Assembly (NCBI GenBank): GCA_947247005.1 | Contig: OX365948.1 | Coordinates: 7,378,001 to 7,442,000 of the forward strand | Reading direction: 5' to 3' | From: Spisula solida | Lineage: Eukaryota; Mollusca; Bivalvia; Venerida; Mactridae | Length of the DNA: 64,000 nt | In this document: positions 61,790 through 64,000 of the stretch, piece by piece | Layout: each line of letters begins with the position of its first letter | Position numbering within the stretch: the stretch's first letter is position 1 | Translations under genes and position numbers: made by a program | The notes under the pieces: generated by a model | Database searches by the model: none | What the model was told of the DNA's origin: nothing | What the model saw: only the letters and a program-made list of their open reading frames with translations

Positions 61790-61942
61790 AATATAAAATA
61801 TGTTTCAACGAGCCCGACTGCAGAAACATCTTATCTATGTATACATGTAATTGGCTGATAAGAACAATTGTTTAACACTTTCACCGAATATGGTGTAATC
61901 GGAACTGTTCATTCTATGGAATATCGAGTTATTTAAATAATT
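61790..61942 (+). promoter_or_regulatory. proximal promoter of lectin copy 2
   Basis: TATA-like AATATAAAATA (about 61792), GCTGATAAGAACAATTGTTT (about 61854) and CTATGGAATATCGAGTTATT just before the ATG, all shared with copy 1. Confidence 0.5.
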
Positions 61943-63461
61943 ATGAATCGTGTGGTTTTTCTCTTCGTTATTTTCAATTGTTTATCAACAACACACGGAA
62001 GCTATCCATGTTTGTGTTGTTATAAAGTTGAAGCTATCGTGTATAAGGAGAAAAGTGAGATGTCTGAACAGTTAGGATCCCTGAACGAGTTCGACTGCAA
62101 GCCGGTCATGCCGCTAGGCGACGACAAGTCATCAGATGTTTTTGCTGTGCAATTCAAACAACAGGTTTTCATTTTTTGTTGACGTTGATCATTTTAATTA
62201 ATCACATACAAGACATCTTGTAGTTGAACTTATTGCGCTACTTATATTTAAGCATTCGTTCTTATTTTGTATTGAACTTGCTTGAACAGTTTGCCAGTCA
62301 TATAGAGACTTTCTGATACTGGTCTGACTAGTCCTGGAAATAACGCCAAACAATGAAACTAGACTATTTATAACTTGATTATGTCACGGTCTTTGAAAGA
62401 ACCAAAATCTTCAGAGGTGGCATCTCCATCCGAGGCCGGTCGATGTACATATAACATCCGTTTGGAAGATTTCATGCTGTACTGCTACATGCATTTAAAT
62501 ATAATAATGCAATACAAAGCCGGTATTGCATGAATCCGTTCACGTGTTCCGCAAGCGCGTTCCGAATCAGCAAATTTTGAACACGCGATTTTCTATTTCC
62601 AAAGATGCGGATCGCGCAAGCGATAAAAAGAAGACATGCAACGCCAGCTTAAGACATTAAAATGAAGAACATAAATGCGTTTTTTTGTATATATAGGTTG
62701 GCTATGTAATTAACTCGCAAGATCTGGCTATCGAATCATGCCCAGGGTCAATTTCACCAATCGATCAAGGTTAGTACAATATTGTTTTCAATACACCAAT
62801 TCACCAATAGGGTGGTCGCAAAACAATCTTGTCCGGTTACGTGTAGCTTCTATACGAATTTGAATTTGCTTTGGAAAATGTACTAAGAAAATGGATTTGT
62901 TTGTGAATCAATGACTTTTATCGAATGAGTAGTTCAGTCATGTGTAATTAGTGTTGAAAATCAAGATTTACTTCTCGCATTTTCTTAGTAACATCACAAC
63001 CAATGTAAGCCACATCCTACGTCCGAATATAAAGCAAAACAGACGTTATTAGTACAATGAAATTATTCACATTATTAATCGTTTAAAATATACAACAGTG
63101 CATGCAACTACTGATGCGACGACAACACCAGTTCCGACGACAACATCACCAGAGCCGACGGAAACGACAACAATTCCGACAACGACAACTACAGCACCAG
63201 TGCCGACGACAACAACCGCAATACAAGTTCCGACGACAATTACGACTACACCAGTTCCGACGATGATTACAACTACACCAGTTCCGACGACGATTACAAC
63301 TACACCAGTTCGGACGACAATTACAACTACATCAGTTTCGACGATAACTACTACCCCAGTACCAACGACCACAACTACAAACGTTCCGACGACGAAGTCA
63401 ACCACTCCCGTTCCGACAACAAAACCGACGACAACACCGACACAAACAACAAAACCTCCTG
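61943..63461 (+). CDS. secreted mucin-like C-type lectin, copy 2 (5' part; runs off the window)
   Basis: Exons seen: 61943-62164 (222 bases, same length as copy 1), 62697-62769 (73, same), 63099-63461 (363). Phases 0, 1, 1 match copy 1. Exon 1 gives the signal peptide and the Cys-rich CLCCYK region; the region LGSLNEFDCKPV is identical to copy 1, while the end of the exon differs (LGDDKSSDVFAVQF). Exon 2 encodes VGYVINSQDLAIESCPGSIS. Exon 3 is a Thr/Pro mucin region about half as long as in copy 1, open throughout, ending TTKPP before a GTAAG donor. The lectin-domain exons should begin a few hundred bases beyond 64000, judging from copy 1. As far as seen this copy is intact. Confidence 0.88.
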
Positions 63462-64000
63462 GTAAGATTGTTCAAAAGAATCAGTTTAAAAACATGACTT
63501 TGAGTAAACTGTGAACTATCTTAATGTTATGTTTCTAAAATAGTCACATGACATGTCAACTGAACATTAGTTCATACCATATGTGGAAACATTGGTATCT
63601 TATCACTAATTTTGAGCTATTTGTATTCCATCGTCGTCAATACATCAGAACTTTGATGTTGCGAGGCTAATGTCATACTTAGCTGTGATGACAGTAAAGC
63701 AGCACTCAACAGAAACAATGGAGCATGAACGGCACAATACACACAAACAAACACGGGGAGAAATCACTGACTCCACAAGCATTATGTGTCACAACGATAA
63801 ACACAAAATTGAACGGGAAAAATGTAACCCAGTCAGTCTGTACCAATAGTTTAACACAATCAGTGAAATTTACGCCTCGAATTGCAATCGCGCTCAAATG
63901 TACATTTAACAACACGCTTGACCTTCCTGGTCATTAAATATCAAATTTATACAATTTGAGTTGTACTAGTAGAAACATAATACTGTTGTGGTAATTATCT
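63462..64000. other. intron 3 of lectin copy 2
   Basis: 63540-63690 aligns with 47765-47925 of copy 1, and the last 60 bases with 48395-48430. Where copy 1 has a SINE, copy 2 has different sequence (63700-63940) with a 70-codon frame of no known family. Confidence 0.5.

Noticed and set aside
63067..63405. Minus-strand Val/Thr-rich frame of 112 codons
   Set aside because: Shadow of the mucin exon of lectin copy 2.

Overview
The window is eukaryotic nuclear DNA: AT-rich, with spliced genes (GT-AG introns, short exons), long introns packed with repeats, and many small DNA transposons. The repeat types (tRNA-derived SINE, Helitron/pearl-like elements with tandem cores, mariner and piggyBac-like MITEs) and the gene families (mucin-like C-type lectins, fibrinogen-related pseudogene) fit a mollusc, most likely a bivalve. 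That assignment is inference; no species can be named from the sequence alone.

Layout. 1-24 kb holds no gene I can support and is mostly single-copy-looking AT-rich DNA with mobile elements. These include a long-inverted-repeat element (10327-15904) split by a 2.78 kb insertion, a mariner-type element (16758-17779), a CTTCGGG-rich island, a 40-bp satellite, and a third copy of the long-repeat arm broken by a mariner-type element that itself carries a piggyBac-type MITE. At 24121-24660 (+) lies a small one-exon gene for a membrane protein with two PPxY motifs. Converging on it is a complete six-exon DPH2 gene (26172-39631, -), needed for the first step of diphthamide synthesis on elongation factor 2. 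Its 6.8 kb intron 5 holds a Tc1-like element and two nested Helitron/pearl-like elements with a 20-unit, 161-bp array; a third such element sits in intron 4.

43.3-44.2 kb is a broken fibrinogen-related (FReP) gene. 45.7-53.7 kb (+) is a seven-exon gene for a secreted lectin: signal peptide, short Cys-rich region, Thr/Pro mucin-like repeats and a C-type lectin domain split over four exons. As sequenced it carries one frameshift in the mucin exon. 61.9-63.5 kb (+) is the 5' half of a recent duplicate whose mucin exon is in frame and which runs off the right edge. Between the duplicates are a composite inverted-repeat/minisatellite block (54955-58760) and a five-unit repeat carrying nuclear-receptor-type TGACCT direct repeats (59762-60505).

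Biologically the right part looks like an immune-recognition cluster (lectins plus a dead FReP) beside a housekeeping gene (DPH2). The most unusual structural signal is a set of about five islands, each saturated with its own private short palindromic motif. Two have clear MITE-like ends and are 307-308 bp long, and one of these has an empty site in the duplicated lectin locus.
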